Below are positions 56,201 through 61,197 of a stretch of 64,000 bases of DNA, one piece after another. The stretch spans positions 30,578 through 94,577 of the forward strand of contig NMRB01001693.1 in NCBI GenBank assembly GCA_002633025.1, written 5' to 3'. Positions within the stretch are counted from its first letter, which is position 1; each line of letters starts with the position of its first letter. The translations under genes and the position numbers were made by a program. The notes beneath the pieces were generated by a model. That model saw only the letters and a list, made by a program, of their open reading frames with translations, did no database searches and had not been told where the DNA came from. Source of the DNA: Notospermus geniculatus (lineage: Eukaryota; Nemertea; Pilidiophora; Heteronemertea; Lineidae).

Positions 56201-59200
56201 AACAACATCTCCAGGCCAAACGCAGTCAAGGCACAGCGTCACGTCAGTGTTGGCGAGCCCAGCGCCATGCTTTCTCCTGTACGTCGACGACGTCATTGAC
56301 GCCCCACGTAGGTGACAGTACCGAGTTGAAAAGGGCATGTGTGGTCAAATTCTTGTAAACGTTGTTCCCTATTTATTGCATGGATCTATAGTATGGCAAA
56401 TTTAGACTGATCACATGGTGCGATGACGTCGTGTGCATGCTCTCTATAGGCCTGAGGAGGGGTAAAATGGGAAGTAGCCATTGAAGACAGGCTCCAGACA
56501 GACAACTACAATATTTCTCATTCTTTCAGGTCTCGTCGGTCCTCCTGGCAAGATTGTCGACGGGACCCCTGGCCCCGCTGGCCCCATTACAGAGGATGAA
56601 CTTGGGACTGGTACCCTGGTCGGTATCATCGTCGGAATCGTCCTCCTGGTTCTTCTCATCATCATGCTCGCACTCATATTTTACTTCAGAAGAAAAGTCG
56701 GCTTACTTCGTCAGCAGAAAAAATTTGCAGACCAGATGCGGGACGAGGCCTTGACTGCAAAAGGTAGGGGGCGCTGTCAGAAACTTTCGGACGTCTTGGT
56801 AGCCTAGTGGTTATCACATCCGCTTTACAAGCAGAGGGTCCCGGGTTCGAATCCAGCCCTGGGCATACGGGATTAATCCTCCCTGGCTCTTCATGTCCGT
56901 CGCATGGGACAGTAAGCCGTGGTACCTTGTACCTTGTGCCTTTACAAGGGCAAGTAAAAGATCCCATCCAAGTGAGGAACATGAGTAGCTTAAAAAGGAG
57001 CCTGATAGCCTAGTGGTTATCACGTCCGCTTAGCAAGCGGCAGGTCCTGGGTTCGAATCCAGCCCGGGCCATATGGGATTTCATTCCCGGCTCTTTACAT
57101 CCGTCGCATGGGACAGTAAGCCGTGGTGACTTGTACCTTGTGCCTTTACAAGGGCAAGTAAAAGATCCCATCCAAGTGAGGAACATGAGTAGCTTGATAT
57201 GGCCTCTTCCGTACTCACCAGGGCCAATAATGCTATGGCTCTGACCCTGATGGAAAACTACCGCTTATCAACCTCGCCCCATGTAGAGCAACTCTCGTTC
57301 CTAGGGTATCCACGTATGCATTGTATTGTAATCATTCATTCTCCAACACTGGGGCGAAAGGCAAAACTGCAGTGTTGGAGAATGGTGCAATCACTCCCGG
57401 TGGTGCCGGCTGTCGACGAAAAGTGGCGATATCGTGACCCTTAAAAGTGAGATGGCCTCTTTTTGTGCCTGAGTACTCACAGTCATTATTAGCTCACTGG
57501 GGTGAGCTATTACGATGGTGCAGCGTCCGTCGTCCGTCGTCGTCGTCGTCGTCCGTCGTTGTCCGTTAGCAGGGCACGTTTCGTAACCGCTGGAGCTATT
57601 GATCTGAAACTTGGTACATATATACCCCTAGGTCAGATGACCCACGACACCAAGTTTCGGTCCGATTCGACTCTCAGTTTGGCCACCAGGTGGCGGAAAC
57701 CAAAAACACAAAAAGTACAATAACTCCTGAACTAATGACTAGATCATCTTCAAATTTTTATCATAGGTGTAGCTAATAAGGATACATAACATATATAACG
57801 GGTTTTTGATTTGACCTACTTTTCAAGGTCACAGAGGTCAAAGTTCGACAAAAGTGACGAACCTGCCACAGTTTGTCATTATTTCACCGAGCAACTTCAT
57901 ATCTTGCATAAACATGCATTGGAGGGGTACCTTAAAAAATACCAAGTTTCGGCCCGATTGGACATCCAATATGGCCGCCAGGTGGCGTAACCTGAAAATC
58001 AAGTAAGTGCTATTACTCAGGAACGGCTTGACGCAGAGTGCTCAAATTTGATATTTACCTCCATCTAGATGACCTTTACATGCATGTCAAATTTCGGCCT
58101 GATTTGACTTCAAACATGGCCACCAGGTGGCGTAACCCAAAAATCATCAAAGTGCTGTAACTCAGGAACGCCTTAACCCAAAGCGCTCCAATTTGCTATG
58201 TGGCCCCCTGCAGATGACCTTTATGTCCATGTGAAGTTTCGGCCCGATCGGACATCCAATATGGCCGCCAGGTGGCGTAACCCGAAAATCATCAAAGTGC
58301 TGTAACTCAGGAACGCCTTAACCCAAAGCGCTCCAATGTGCTATGTGGCCCCCTGCAGATGACCTTTATGTCCATGTGAAGTTTCGGCCCGATCGGACAT
58401 CCAATATGGCCGCCAGGTGGCGTAACCCGAAAATCATCAAAGTGCTGTAACTCAGGAACGACTTGACCCAAAGTGCTCCAATGTGCTATGTGGTCCCCTG
58501 CAGATGACCTTTATGTACATGTGAAGTTGCAGCCCGATCGGACATCTAATATGGCCGCCAGGTGGCATAACCCAAAAATCATAGTCTTTTCTGGGAATGA
58601 CTTGACCCAGATTGCTCATAACTGATATGTACCTCCCTCTGTCATTAGGCTATTATGTCCAACCCAGTGAGCACATGGTCCATGGACCATTTCATTTTTT
58701 TCTTCCAAAGCTGCAGCGGTTGATGGCGGGATCCAGAATCCAACATACGATCATGACGTCCAGCCACTGCCGGCACCGATCAAAGGCGTGGGGACAAACG
58801 ATCCAAAACGCACTCAACTCCACAACAACCCGACGTACATGTACGGTCAACAACGACAGAATGCGATGAGGAACGAGGATGATGCCTACGATCCTTATGA
58901 TACAATTGGTGACAACCTCGCCAAGGCTGCTCCCAAGGACGGAGATGAACGTATGTACTCTAAACCTCTCCTACCCTTAAAGCCGAGTGGTTGTCACTCC
59001 GCTTATCAAGCAGCAGGTCCTGGGTTCGAAACCAGCCTGGGCCATGTGGGATTAATCATCCCTAGCTCTTATGCCCGTCGCATCGGAGAGTAAAGGCCCG
59101 TTTCCACTATAGCGGATTCCGCGGCGGTTTGCAGCGAACGGTGTGGTTTTCACAGGGCTTTGGATAATCCTTCGATGGTTTAACAACACAATGGCCTATT

Positions 59201-60580
59201 GATTATCCCAATGCCTGTGAAAACCGCTCCGCTCGCCGCAAGACGGGGCGGAATCCGCTATAGTGGAAACGGGCCTTAAGCCGCGGTGCCTTGTACCTTG
59301 TTTCTTTGCAAGGGCAAGTAAAAGACCCCATCCAAGTGAGGAACATGAGTAGCTTGAGATGGCCTCTTCCATACTTACCAGGGCCAATAACGGTATGGTT
59401 TGGCGCTGATGGAAACATACAAAGCCAATTCATACTGGGAATTCAAGAAACATCCTTATTTTACAAATTGCAGCGAATCATTATACTTCGATTGGAGACA
59501 CTGGGACCAATCCAAACGTAGACGTCAACCGGCCAGAAGGTGGCGTACCAGCTGATGGCTACTTGCCCATGACGAGGGCACCGGCTCCACTGCCGACAGT
59601 AACAGGTAGGTGTAAGTTATGGAATGGAGAGTTATGGCGTTATAGACTGTTCTCAAATTGACGAAAATGACAAAGATCTGCGAACTTCCGCCGAAATCAC
59701 AAACACAATCTTGGTCTGAAACTGAATGACGTGACGTAGAGGACCCCACGACAGTGACTTCGAAGACGTTGCATCAGAGTCGACCATTGCTGAATCATGG
59801 ACTGCGTTACGTGACCCGGTTTCAGATCGAGGTTGTGGTTGCGATTTTGGTGGAAGTGCGCAGATCTGCGAATTTGAGAATCGTATACAATTTATAACAT
59901 TTTGCTACATCAAAATCTGCATGACCTATATTTAGCAAGATGGCTGCTAGTGACATGCCTTGTCGTTTATCTTTTCAGCTTCGGCGTACGTTGATCCTTA
60001 CAGCATGGGTCCCAAGACACCAACCGATCCGACATACCATAACGCCTATGAGATAAAGGCGCCACCTAGGCTTCAGAAGCCCCCTGTGTCCAAGAAACCA
60101 AATATTCCAATAAAGACTGGTGAAACCGGTCCAAACGTTCCCGACAATGCATACCAACGTCCGAACCCGGCTATGGAGAGTCCATACCGTGATGCGTATG
60201 ATCTGAACCAGGAGGCGGGATATCAGCCGAATACACAGGGGGTGGAATATTCCCGTCCGAATCCGACGATGGAGGATCCGTATCGTAATGCGTATGATCA
60301 CAGACCGGGGGCAGCACCGGAGCAGGCACTCCGATCCGGACCTCTTATTCCGAGTGACTTGGATGATATTATGGGAGATACCCCTGCTGAAGCGCAGGGG
60401 TATGACAAGGTCCCAGTCCGAAATGATTACGATCAACCCAAACTTGGCCGAAATGAGTACGATCAACCGAAACTTGGCCGAAATGAGTACAACCAACCCA
60501 ATCTTAAGCCACGCCCCGTCACTAATGTGGAATTCCAAGCGGACATGGATGATTTGATGGACAGCGGATCTGTTATTTAA
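32232..60580 (+). CDS. MEGF10-like: Draper/CED-1/MEGF10-type engulfment receptor (25 coding exons, 1264 residues)
   Basis: All 25 exons have GT-AG borders and the summed length, 3795 nt, is a multiple of three. Domain order: signal peptide (about 1-29), EMI domain with six cysteines including a CC pair (35-104), a run of EGF/laminin-EGF-like repeats, mostly one per exon (106-862), a short Gly/Pro stretch, a single membrane helix (about 892-915) followed by FRRK, and a roughly 350-residue cytoplasmic tail. EMI followed by EGF repeats and an NPxY tail is the architecture of CED-1, Draper, MEGF10/11 and PEAR1, which bind dying cells and recruit the PTB adaptor CED-6/GULP. The tail has NPTY at 949-952 and 979-982 and YxxP at 1123, 1155, 1215, 1225 and 1235. 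The EMI-EGF start (CSFSCGYGQC, then SPNVCTC) matches MEGF10 closely. One donor (exon 8) is ambiguous. Which vertebrate paralogue it matches best is not decidable here. Confidence 0.9.
32834..32937 (+). CDS. Receptor exon 2: signal peptide and EMI start
   Basis: The acceptor is cttgtactttcag and the donor gtaagt. It reads SPSSFLPCVFLLILQVLGAS then SLSAGQAYVCPKTT. The hydrophobic core FLPCVFLLILQVLG followed by SSLSA-GQ is a good signal and cleavage site. VCPK opens the EMI domain. TA at the end joins T of exon 3 to give Tyr. Confidence 0.82.
33291..33318. other. Assembly gap (28 N)
   Basis: Run of unknown bases in receptor intron 2. The sequence just before it (33183-33290) matches 54768-54880. 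Confidence 1.
33600..33775. mobile_element. Pogo-like MITE, diverged
   Basis: Ends gtgaacctcccttagcggac and tccttaatagagaggttcca followed by CTG|TA. Compare 36943-37119. Confidence 0.65.
33823..34138. repeat. CAATAGGAGC element, interrupted copy
   Basis: Matches 25134 onward but carries the 148-bp foldback 33844-33991 after gttgaccaatag. Confidence 0.75.
33844..33991. mobile_element. Foldback GGGCCGTATGC with TAG target duplication
   Basis: Arms gggccgtatgcaccaaacga / gcttggtgcatacggccc. TAG flanks it (33841-33843, 33992-33994); the unoccupied copies at 25143 and 25373 have a single TAG or TAT there. Confidence 0.85.
34192..34287 (+). CDS. Receptor exon 3: EMI domain, middle
   Basis: The acceptor is gaatttgaatttccag and the donor gtgagt. 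It reads YKASKSQSYKQPFRIKTYTW then CWAVPPRCTNY. The QSYKQPF and two cysteines match EMI spacing. CT at the end joins G of exon 4 (Leu). Confidence 0.85.
34309..34530. repeat. Dispersed repeat (TTTCGTAACC family), partial
   Basis: gggcacgtttcgtaaccact, gacctgaaacttggtacata and ggccactaggtggccaaaa. Also at 35115-35260, 38283-38780 and 57540-58698. Confidence 0.8.
34660..34911 (+). mobile_element. GIY-YIG endonuclease fragment of a Penelope-like retroelement
   Basis: It reads YVGQTMCFRRRMNNHKSNIR, LLYTHFKLPGHSIKDLMF, ELKWMWTLKTITPSGLN and stops. YVGQT, the R-x-x-x-H block, HF-x-LPGH and the Glu of ELKW match the C-terminal GIY-YIG domain of Penelope-like elements. No reverse transcriptase part precedes it, so it is a truncated copy inside the receptor gene intron 3. 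Confidence 0.72.
35115..35500. repeat. TTTCGTAACC repeat with foldback inserted
   Basis: Starts cacgtttcgtaaccactggg and ends gcacatggtccatggaccat; the foldback 35312-35420 sits inside it. Confidence 0.75.
35312..35420. mobile_element. Near-perfect 109-bp palindromic element
   Basis: caggcctttccgtttgacgg pairs with ccgtcaaacggaaaggcctg; the centre is aatagaaattctatt. Very few mismatches. Confidence 0.85.
36149..36332. mobile_element. Foldback with TAA target duplication
   Basis: AGGCGCCGCTCCACGTAACA to cacgtggagcggtgcct, flanked by TAA (36146-36148, 36333-36335). It ends 100 bases before exon 4. Confidence 0.82.
36433..36533 (+). CDS. Receptor exon 4: EMI domain, end
   Basis: It reads MRYRTAYRQVWETKSKTVYE then CCRGYANAGGVCK. 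The YRTAYRQ...VY-x-CC-x-GY core is diagnostic of EMI domains. The acceptor is cttgttttctag, the donor gtgagt. Confidence 0.92.
36555..36725. repeat. Repeat G
   Basis: ggccaacaaatccataaaat and gtgaaattctgaaatttgga are shared with 40488-40640 and, reversed, with 44487-44650. Confidence 0.75.
36839..37224. mobile_element. TTAA-type element C2, interrupted
   Basis: aggagcacggtattggatct to gccagctgtcgagaaaaag is the reverse of 44828-45031, with the pogo-like MITE 36943-37119 inside. Confidence 0.75.
36943..37119. mobile_element. Pogo-like MITE with TA target duplication
   Basis: CAGTCGAACCTCTCTATTAA to gttaagggaggttccactg, flanked by TA. CAGT-x-GAACCTC ends are typical of pogo/Tigger elements. 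Confidence 0.8.
37225..37375. repeat. Foldback element
   Basis: ttacatagaagtatacagta pairs with ccgtatacttctatgtgata; inner ggttaa and aaggctt arms. A relative lies at 46085-46205. Confidence 0.8.
37704..37884. mobile_element. Element A, partial
   Basis: agacgattctcgaattcaca through ctcacgtcattcagttt; the far end is lost. Confidence 0.7.
38283..38780. repeat. TTTCGTAACC repeat with shared 3' end
   Basis: gtgcgtttcgtaactgcttg inside and gcacatggtccatggaccat at the end. Confidence 0.75.
39222..39330. repeat. Foldback element
   Basis: ccaacccggggtctccctca pairs with gaggaagaccccggttgg; inner ctagtagagatcccag arms are perfect. Confidence 0.82.
39501..39748. mobile_element. Element A
   Basis: atagacaattctcaaattga to cgaattcgagaatcgtctat, full length. 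Confidence 0.85.
40207..40451. mobile_element. Foldback with TTA target duplication
   Basis: AGGGCTCCGCACACTGGCGA to tcgccagtctgcggtgccct, flanked by TTA (40204-40206, 40452-40454). Confidence 0.8.
40488..40640. repeat. Repeat G
   Basis: ggccaacaaatctgtaaaat and gtgaaattctgaaatttgga. Confidence 0.75.
40864..41268 (-). repeat. Two reversed SINE family 1 copies
   Basis: catgttcctcac and cttgcaaaggcacaaggtac occur twice. The second ends in tttgaacccgggacatgccg and gataaccactgaactatcag, the reversed tRNA-like head. Confidence 0.8.
41424..41612. repeat. Foldback element
   Basis: ttaaggctcctgttccatag pairs with ctatggaagaggagccttaa; inner cctttcgttcctcg / cgaggaacgaaagg. Confidence 0.8.
42640..42732 (+). 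CDS. Receptor exon 5: EGF-like repeat
   Basis: The acceptor is ttattctttcag. It reads PVCSFSCGYGQCTSPNVCTC, HSGYSGLKCTD. It has the same register as the first EGF after EMI in MEGF10. Ends phase 1 at gtacgt. Confidence 0.92.
42895..43082. repeat. Foldback element
   Basis: caatagaggctatgcagtga pairs with cgtgcatagcctctatata; inner ggatggaactgcgcag / ctgcgcagttccatcc. Rich in TGACGTCA-like sites. Confidence 0.75.
43273..43400. repeat. Foldback element
   Basis: ccggcaaggctccgtatcgt pairs with acgatacggagccttgccgg. Confidence 0.85.
43468..43575 (+). CDS. Receptor exon 6: EGF-like repeat
   Basis: The acceptor is cttttttttcag, the donor gtgagt. It reads CNPWYYGSGCTKTCPC then CDPTTGTCTCKP, a laminin-type EGF half; CTCKPG continues in exon 7. 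Confidence 0.9.
43610..43979. mobile_element. Foldback element E
   Basis: tatagaggtttcccactgac to acgtcacgtgggaaacctat, about 370 bp. A close copy is at 62758-63128. Confidence 0.85.
43973..44190. repeat. Element E relative, abutting
   Basis: tatagaggttcttcacctga, atgccgccatattggccgtc and ttgacgtcatgtgaaatc; related to 54135-54285. Confidence 0.6.
44218..44365 (+). CDS. Receptor exon 7: EGF-like repeats
   Basis: The acceptor is tatttgttatttaag, the donor gtaagt. It reads GYKGITCGQKCTVNVNYGRD, CKGVCKCKNSATC, CTCKPGWDGQ. Ends phase 2. Foldback elements occupy most of the intron just upstream. Confidence 0.9.
44487..44650. repeat. Repeat G, reversed
   Basis: tccaaatttcagaatttcac and acagatttgttggccgaaat. 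Confidence 0.7.
44733..45078. repeat. Array of acceptor-like 30-bp units, split by a TTAA element
   Basis: Units of ttaacttcctctcgtctgct plus aacagaagtg occur before (44733-44823) and after (45032-45078) element C2. The last unit is the real acceptor of exon 8. Confidence 0.85.
44828..45031. mobile_element. Element C2 with TTAA target duplication
   Basis: AGGAGCACGGTATTGCCGCT to gatccaataccgtgctcct, TTAA at 44824-44827 and 45032-45035. Confidence 0.85.
45079..45201 (+). CDS. Receptor exon 8: EGF-like repeat (donor uncertain)
   Basis: The acceptor is cttcctcttacag. It reads CSKPCGAGTGGQGCSPCKCQ, NGVCDRLTGLCSACNAGWK. The best-looking donor (aag|gtacgg, end 45196) gives phase 0, which clashes with exon 9. 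A weaker donor at acg|gtgtat (end 45201) gives phase 2 and closes the frame, so it is used here. A missed small exon is the alternative. Confidence 0.78.
45248..45714. mobile_element. Two abutting copies of element A
   Basis: Copy one 45248-45494; copy two 45491-45714. Both have agatctgcacac/agttccg arms and share the tctata junction. Confidence 0.8.
46085..46205. repeat. Foldback element
   Basis: acgtagagatatacagtata pairs with gtataccatttacctctatg; related to 37225-37375. Confidence 0.7.
46470..46890. repeat. Dispersed repeat with tRNA-like pieces
   Basis: atcatcattggtcatcagtt to ttgtcaacctgcagaga recurs at 63930-64000. tttagctcagtcggtagagc and cccgggttcgaaacccag are A- and B-box-like, but the stems do not pair. 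Confidence 0.65.
47001..47390. repeat. 22-bp minisatellite
   Basis: About 17 units of aatgaccatcatcatcatgg plus ag, with C/A variation. It lies in receptor intron 8. Confidence 0.95.
47795..47940 (+). CDS. Receptor exon 9: EGF-like repeats
   Basis: The acceptor is gtttttttctccag, the donor gtaagt. It reads CDQPCPTGKYGPDCKKTCQC, KNGGICERFAGNCTC, KDPGYYGRYCEVR. Phase 2 in, phase 1 out. Confidence 0.92.
48029..48095. repeat. Element B, end fragment
   Basis: ttaaagccccactgtattga and the following gaaaaacgcaaatcatcgct match 26396 onward. Confidence 0.7.
48188..48266 (+). CDS. Receptor exon 10: EGF-like, first half
   Basis: The acceptor is attttttgtttcag, the donor gtaagt. It reads YCGSKKVYGLSKLCDKPCKC then VFKNTLT. 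The repeat is split across exons 10 and 11. Confidence 0.87.
48372..48569 (+). CDS. Receptor exon 11: EGF-like repeats
   Basis: The acceptor is ttgttgttttctag, the donor gtaagt. It reads CHSITGACTCQAGWKGQDC, CSAPFYGLQCSQTCNC, CDPILGKCYCQLGYRGR. Completes the repeat begun in exon 10. Confidence 0.92.
48738..48936. repeat. Foldback family D
   Basis: aggagacttgcctgccttta to taatggcaggaaagtccccc. Confidence 0.8.
49226..49338 (+). CDS. Receptor exon 12: EGF-like repeat
   Basis: The acceptor is ctctcctctctccag. It reads CEHRCGPGTFGLGCGQNCEC, YHGASCNPVTGACICKA. Donor gtaaat. Confidence 0.92.
49548..49670. repeat. Foldback element
   Basis: aggtttcgcaagcatccggt pairs with accgggcgcttgcaaaacct; inner tacgacgacgt / acgtcgtcgta. 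Confidence 0.8.
50148..50317 (+). CDS. Receptor exon 13: EGF-like repeat
   Basis: The acceptor is ctccctcccgcag. It reads GWTGIMCERTCKKGTHGVNC, CDCNEKYGNGC, CLCKPGMTGTKCDKQCQ. Phase 0 at the donor gtaagt, unlike most exons in this gene. Confidence 0.92.
50336..50630. repeat. Dispersed repeat with foldback inserted, reaching exon 14
   Basis: aaaacgtccct, then the foldback 50362-50495 (ggaccgaccgtgg / gcagtcggcc), then tgatcaaagaaagtgtttga to taataagcttgatagagttt. Parallel copy at 62132-62560. Confidence 0.75.
50631..50733 (+). CDS. Receptor exon 14: EGF-like repeat
   Basis: It reads NGKFGLGCDQSCDCLVTNVC, VKDTGICLCQGNSS. The acceptor (aatttatttttcag) lies at the edge of a dispersed repeat also seen at 62132-62560. 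Donor gtatgt. Confidence 0.9.
51124..51313 (+). repeat. tRNA-derived SINE, family 2
   Basis: Head tggtggtgtagtggttcggg and gggttcgaatcccactgggc (A- and B-box-like), body ctctctccacccaggtgtat, end gaatgagcagctcatctgag. Confidence 0.85.
51393..51539 (+). CDS. Receptor exon 15: EGF-like repeat
   Basis: The acceptor is tattgtttatttcag, the donor gtaagt. It reads CTSACPRGRWGTKCEKLCNC, NGSPCTKDIGTCKC, PGFTGKDCKT. Confidence 0.92.
51731..51824. mobile_element. Perfect inverted repeat, mariner-like ends
   Basis: 39-bp arms without mismatch (ctacagggtgggccagagaa / ttctctggcccaccctgtag) around a 16-base loop. TA flanks CAGGGTGGGCC. Confidence 0.88.
52133..52300 (-). repeat. SINE family 1 fragment
   Basis: catgttcctcacttagatgt and cccttgcaaaggcacaa, reversed orientation, ending just before exon 16. 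Confidence 0.65.
52310..52453 (+). CDS. Receptor exon 16: EGF-like repeat
   Basis: The acceptor is cgttttctcttcag, the donor gtaagt. It reads CPTGFFGMGCKQKCTHC, CDVKTGRCTCKNGFFGFFC. Confidence 0.92.
52519..52743. mobile_element. Element A
   Basis: agacgattcttccgccgaaa to tttgagaacggtctata, slightly shortened at one end. Confidence 0.8.
53073..53261 (+). CDS. Receptor exon 17: EGF-like repeat with insertion
   Basis: The acceptor is ttctgtattttcag. It reads CSAGLYGKTCTDKCNVVC, then an extra loop of about 24 residues (QKTVFVQSLQNYVKQNF), then CDPSTGKCLCPAG. The loop makes this repeat longer than its neighbours. Donor gtaggt. Confidence 0.9.
53311..53512. repeat. Foldback element
   Basis: cactccaaaagagtgcagca pairs with tgctgcactcttttggagtg. 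Confidence 0.88.
53544..53640. repeat. Element B, partial
   Basis: ttaaagctgcactgtattga to ctgagtacattagagctctg. Confidence 0.7.
53814..53948 (+). CDS. Receptor exon 18: EGF-like repeat
   Basis: The acceptor is cactatttttcag, the donor gtaagt. It reads CPRNTYGIKCLHQCDC, CRDSNGLCVCKAGYTGPKC. Confidence 0.92.
54013..54092 (+). repeat. tRNA-like SINE head
   Basis: ctgtcagagtggtgcagtgc and ggttcgattcccggtcggac. The stems do not make a full cloverleaf. Confidence 0.5.
54347..54496 (+). CDS. Receptor exon 19: EGF-like repeat
   Basis: The acceptor is tctccatcttcag, the donor gtaagt. It reads CPQNYYGQDCKKKCACNN, CKMVTGLCYCKSGWQRS, CDQ. Confidence 0.92.
54553..54780 (+). repeat. SINE family 1
   Basis: Head ctgatagccgagtggtcatc and cccgggtttgaatcaagccc; tail aagtgaggaacatgagtcgc. 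Confidence 0.8.
54961..55098 (+). CDS. Receptor exon 20: EGF-like repeat
   Basis: The acceptor is gttttactttccag, the donor gtaagt. It reads CSIQSETWGPNCIWPCPKC, CNIENGKCDCYPGYHGFMC. Confidence 0.92.
55130..55560. repeat. Four tandem copies of an about 110-bp unit
   Basis: Shared blocks ggccaggtctcattgtccta, acaagggaacatgcca(c/g)aag and ctatggatactcggcc in receptor intron 20. Confidence 0.9.
55785..55871 (+). CDS. Receptor exon 21: last, truncated EGF-like repeat
   Basis: The acceptor is ctctgattttcag, the donor gtaagt. It reads CSYPYFGLNCAKQCDVKC, CDYKGG. It lacks the final Cys-x-Cys part of a full repeat before the membrane-proximal exon. Confidence 0.88.
55872..56529. other. Receptor intron 21
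   Basis: About 55960-56450 is a loose inverted-repeat region with gacgtcattt-type segments resembling 27420-27640. No exon seen. Confidence 0.5.
56530..56763 (+). CDS. Receptor exon 22: Gly/Pro stalk and membrane helix
   Basis: The acceptor is ctcattctttcag. It reads LVGPPGKIVDGTPGPAGPIT (collagen-like stalk), then LVGIIVGIVLLVLLIIMLAL and IFYFRRK, a type I membrane helix with a basic stop-transfer. A tRNA-derived SINE begins about 30 bases after the donor. Confidence 0.93.
56794..57265 (+). repeat. Two SINE family 1 copies in tandem
   Basis: Each has a tRNA-like head (tagcctagtggttatcac, gggttcgaatccagccc) and the body gtcgcatgggacagtaagcc. The second also has the tail gggccaataatgctatggct. 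Confidence 0.88.
57490..58698. repeat. TTTCGTAACC repeat, longest copy, with internal 145-bp array
   Basis: Starts agctcactggggtgagctat and a cgtcgt-rich run, then agggcacgtttcgtaaccgc. About four 145-bp units follow (57970-58570). It ends gcacatggtccatggaccat next to the exon 23 acceptor. Confidence 0.88.
58711..58950 (+). CDS. Receptor exon 23: cytoplasmic, two NPxY motifs
   Basis: It reads AAVDGGIQNPTYDHDVQPLP, then LHNNPTYMYGQQ and DDAYDPYDTIGDNL. Both NPTY motifs fit PTB-domain docking as in CED-1 and Draper. The acceptor (ttttttcttccaaag) abuts the end of a dispersed repeat. Donor gtatgt. Confidence 0.88.
58968..59430 (+). repeat. SINE family 1 split by a foldback
   Basis: Head at 58978-59093 (cctgggttcgaaaccagcct), body resuming at 59277 (taagccgcggtgccttgtac) and tail gggccaataacggtatggtt. 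Confidence 0.88.
59094..59276. mobile_element. Foldback with TAA target duplication, inside a SINE
   Basis: AGGCCCGTTTCCACTATAGC to gctatagtggaaacgggcct; 29 bp of perfect end arms; TAA at 59091-59093 and 59277-59279. Other SINE copies have a single taa there. Confidence 0.9.
59474..59605 (+). CDS. Receptor exon 24: cytoplasmic
   Basis: The acceptor is acaaattgcag, the donor gtaggt. It reads NHYTSIGDTGTNPNVDVNRP, then GGVPADGYLPMTRAPAPLP. YLPM is a Y-x-x-M candidate for PI3-kinase SH2 binding. Confidence 0.82.
59641..59887. mobile_element. Element A
   Basis: tatagactgttctcaaattg to gcgaatttgagaatcgtata, in receptor intron 24. Confidence 0.82.
59979..60580 (+). CDS. Receptor exon 25: tyrosine-rich C-terminus
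   Basis: The acceptor is tcgtttatcttttcag and the stop is TAA at 60578. The exon holds two copies of a Y-x-RPNP-x-ME-x-PYR-x-AYD block 32 residues apart and three copies of a ten-residue Y-(D/N)-QP-x-L-x-x-x-x unit. An acidic end (DMDDLMDSGSVI) follows. The complementary strand also has a long open frame here, which is a shadow. Confidence 0.93.
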
Positions 60581-60713
60581 ACAATTTCTGTGATTGGGAG
60601 TGGGGGATGGAAGTGACAGTTCTCCCTCATTCAAAATTCAAATTCAACGAAGTCATCCTAATTTAAAAGTTCCCAGGTCGTAACCATCAACTTATATACA
60701 TTGTAACTGTTAA

Positions 60714-60943
60714 AGCCACACTGTATTGAATCCAGAAAGTGCGACGTTCGTGTAATGCACTGTGCTCTATCTGAATACAAAGAACTCTGCCTGCAGTTTT
60801 TTCAGTGTCAGCTGAAAACGAGGTCCTGATTCTTTGAAGTACGTATCAGGCAAGCATTTTGGGAACCTTCACAAGGCTATGAGACCTCTACCTGCATTCG
60901 CCTAACACTTTGAAAATACAGGAAAATTCAATACAGAGGGGCT
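60714..60943. mobile_element. Element B with TTAA target duplication
   Basis: AGCCACACTGTATTGAATCC to aattcaatacagaggggct, TTAA at 60710-60713 and 60944-60947. It may fall in the receptor 3' UTR. Confidence 0.82.
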
Positions 60944-61197
60944 TTAACTGAATAATACTGGATGTACCGGTAATGTAGGAGGAAACTTGAGCCCCGGTGA
61001 TACCTACAATATCGAGACGATATTGCTGTCTTGACACCAGATGGCACTGGCATGACCAATCAAACTCACGACCTCATTGGTGCAAGGCATGGATTTTATG
61101 ACTGTGCCAGGCAATGGTCAGTTGGATTTATGAAAATAAGGAATTCTGAAGGGAAGATTAGTCCATATTTTCTATGCAAGATAGATCTGTTGCCGGT

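Noticed and set aside
59975-60634. 219-codon open frame on the minus strand
   Set aside because: It is the complement of the last receptor exon, whose repeats and codon structure fit the + strand.
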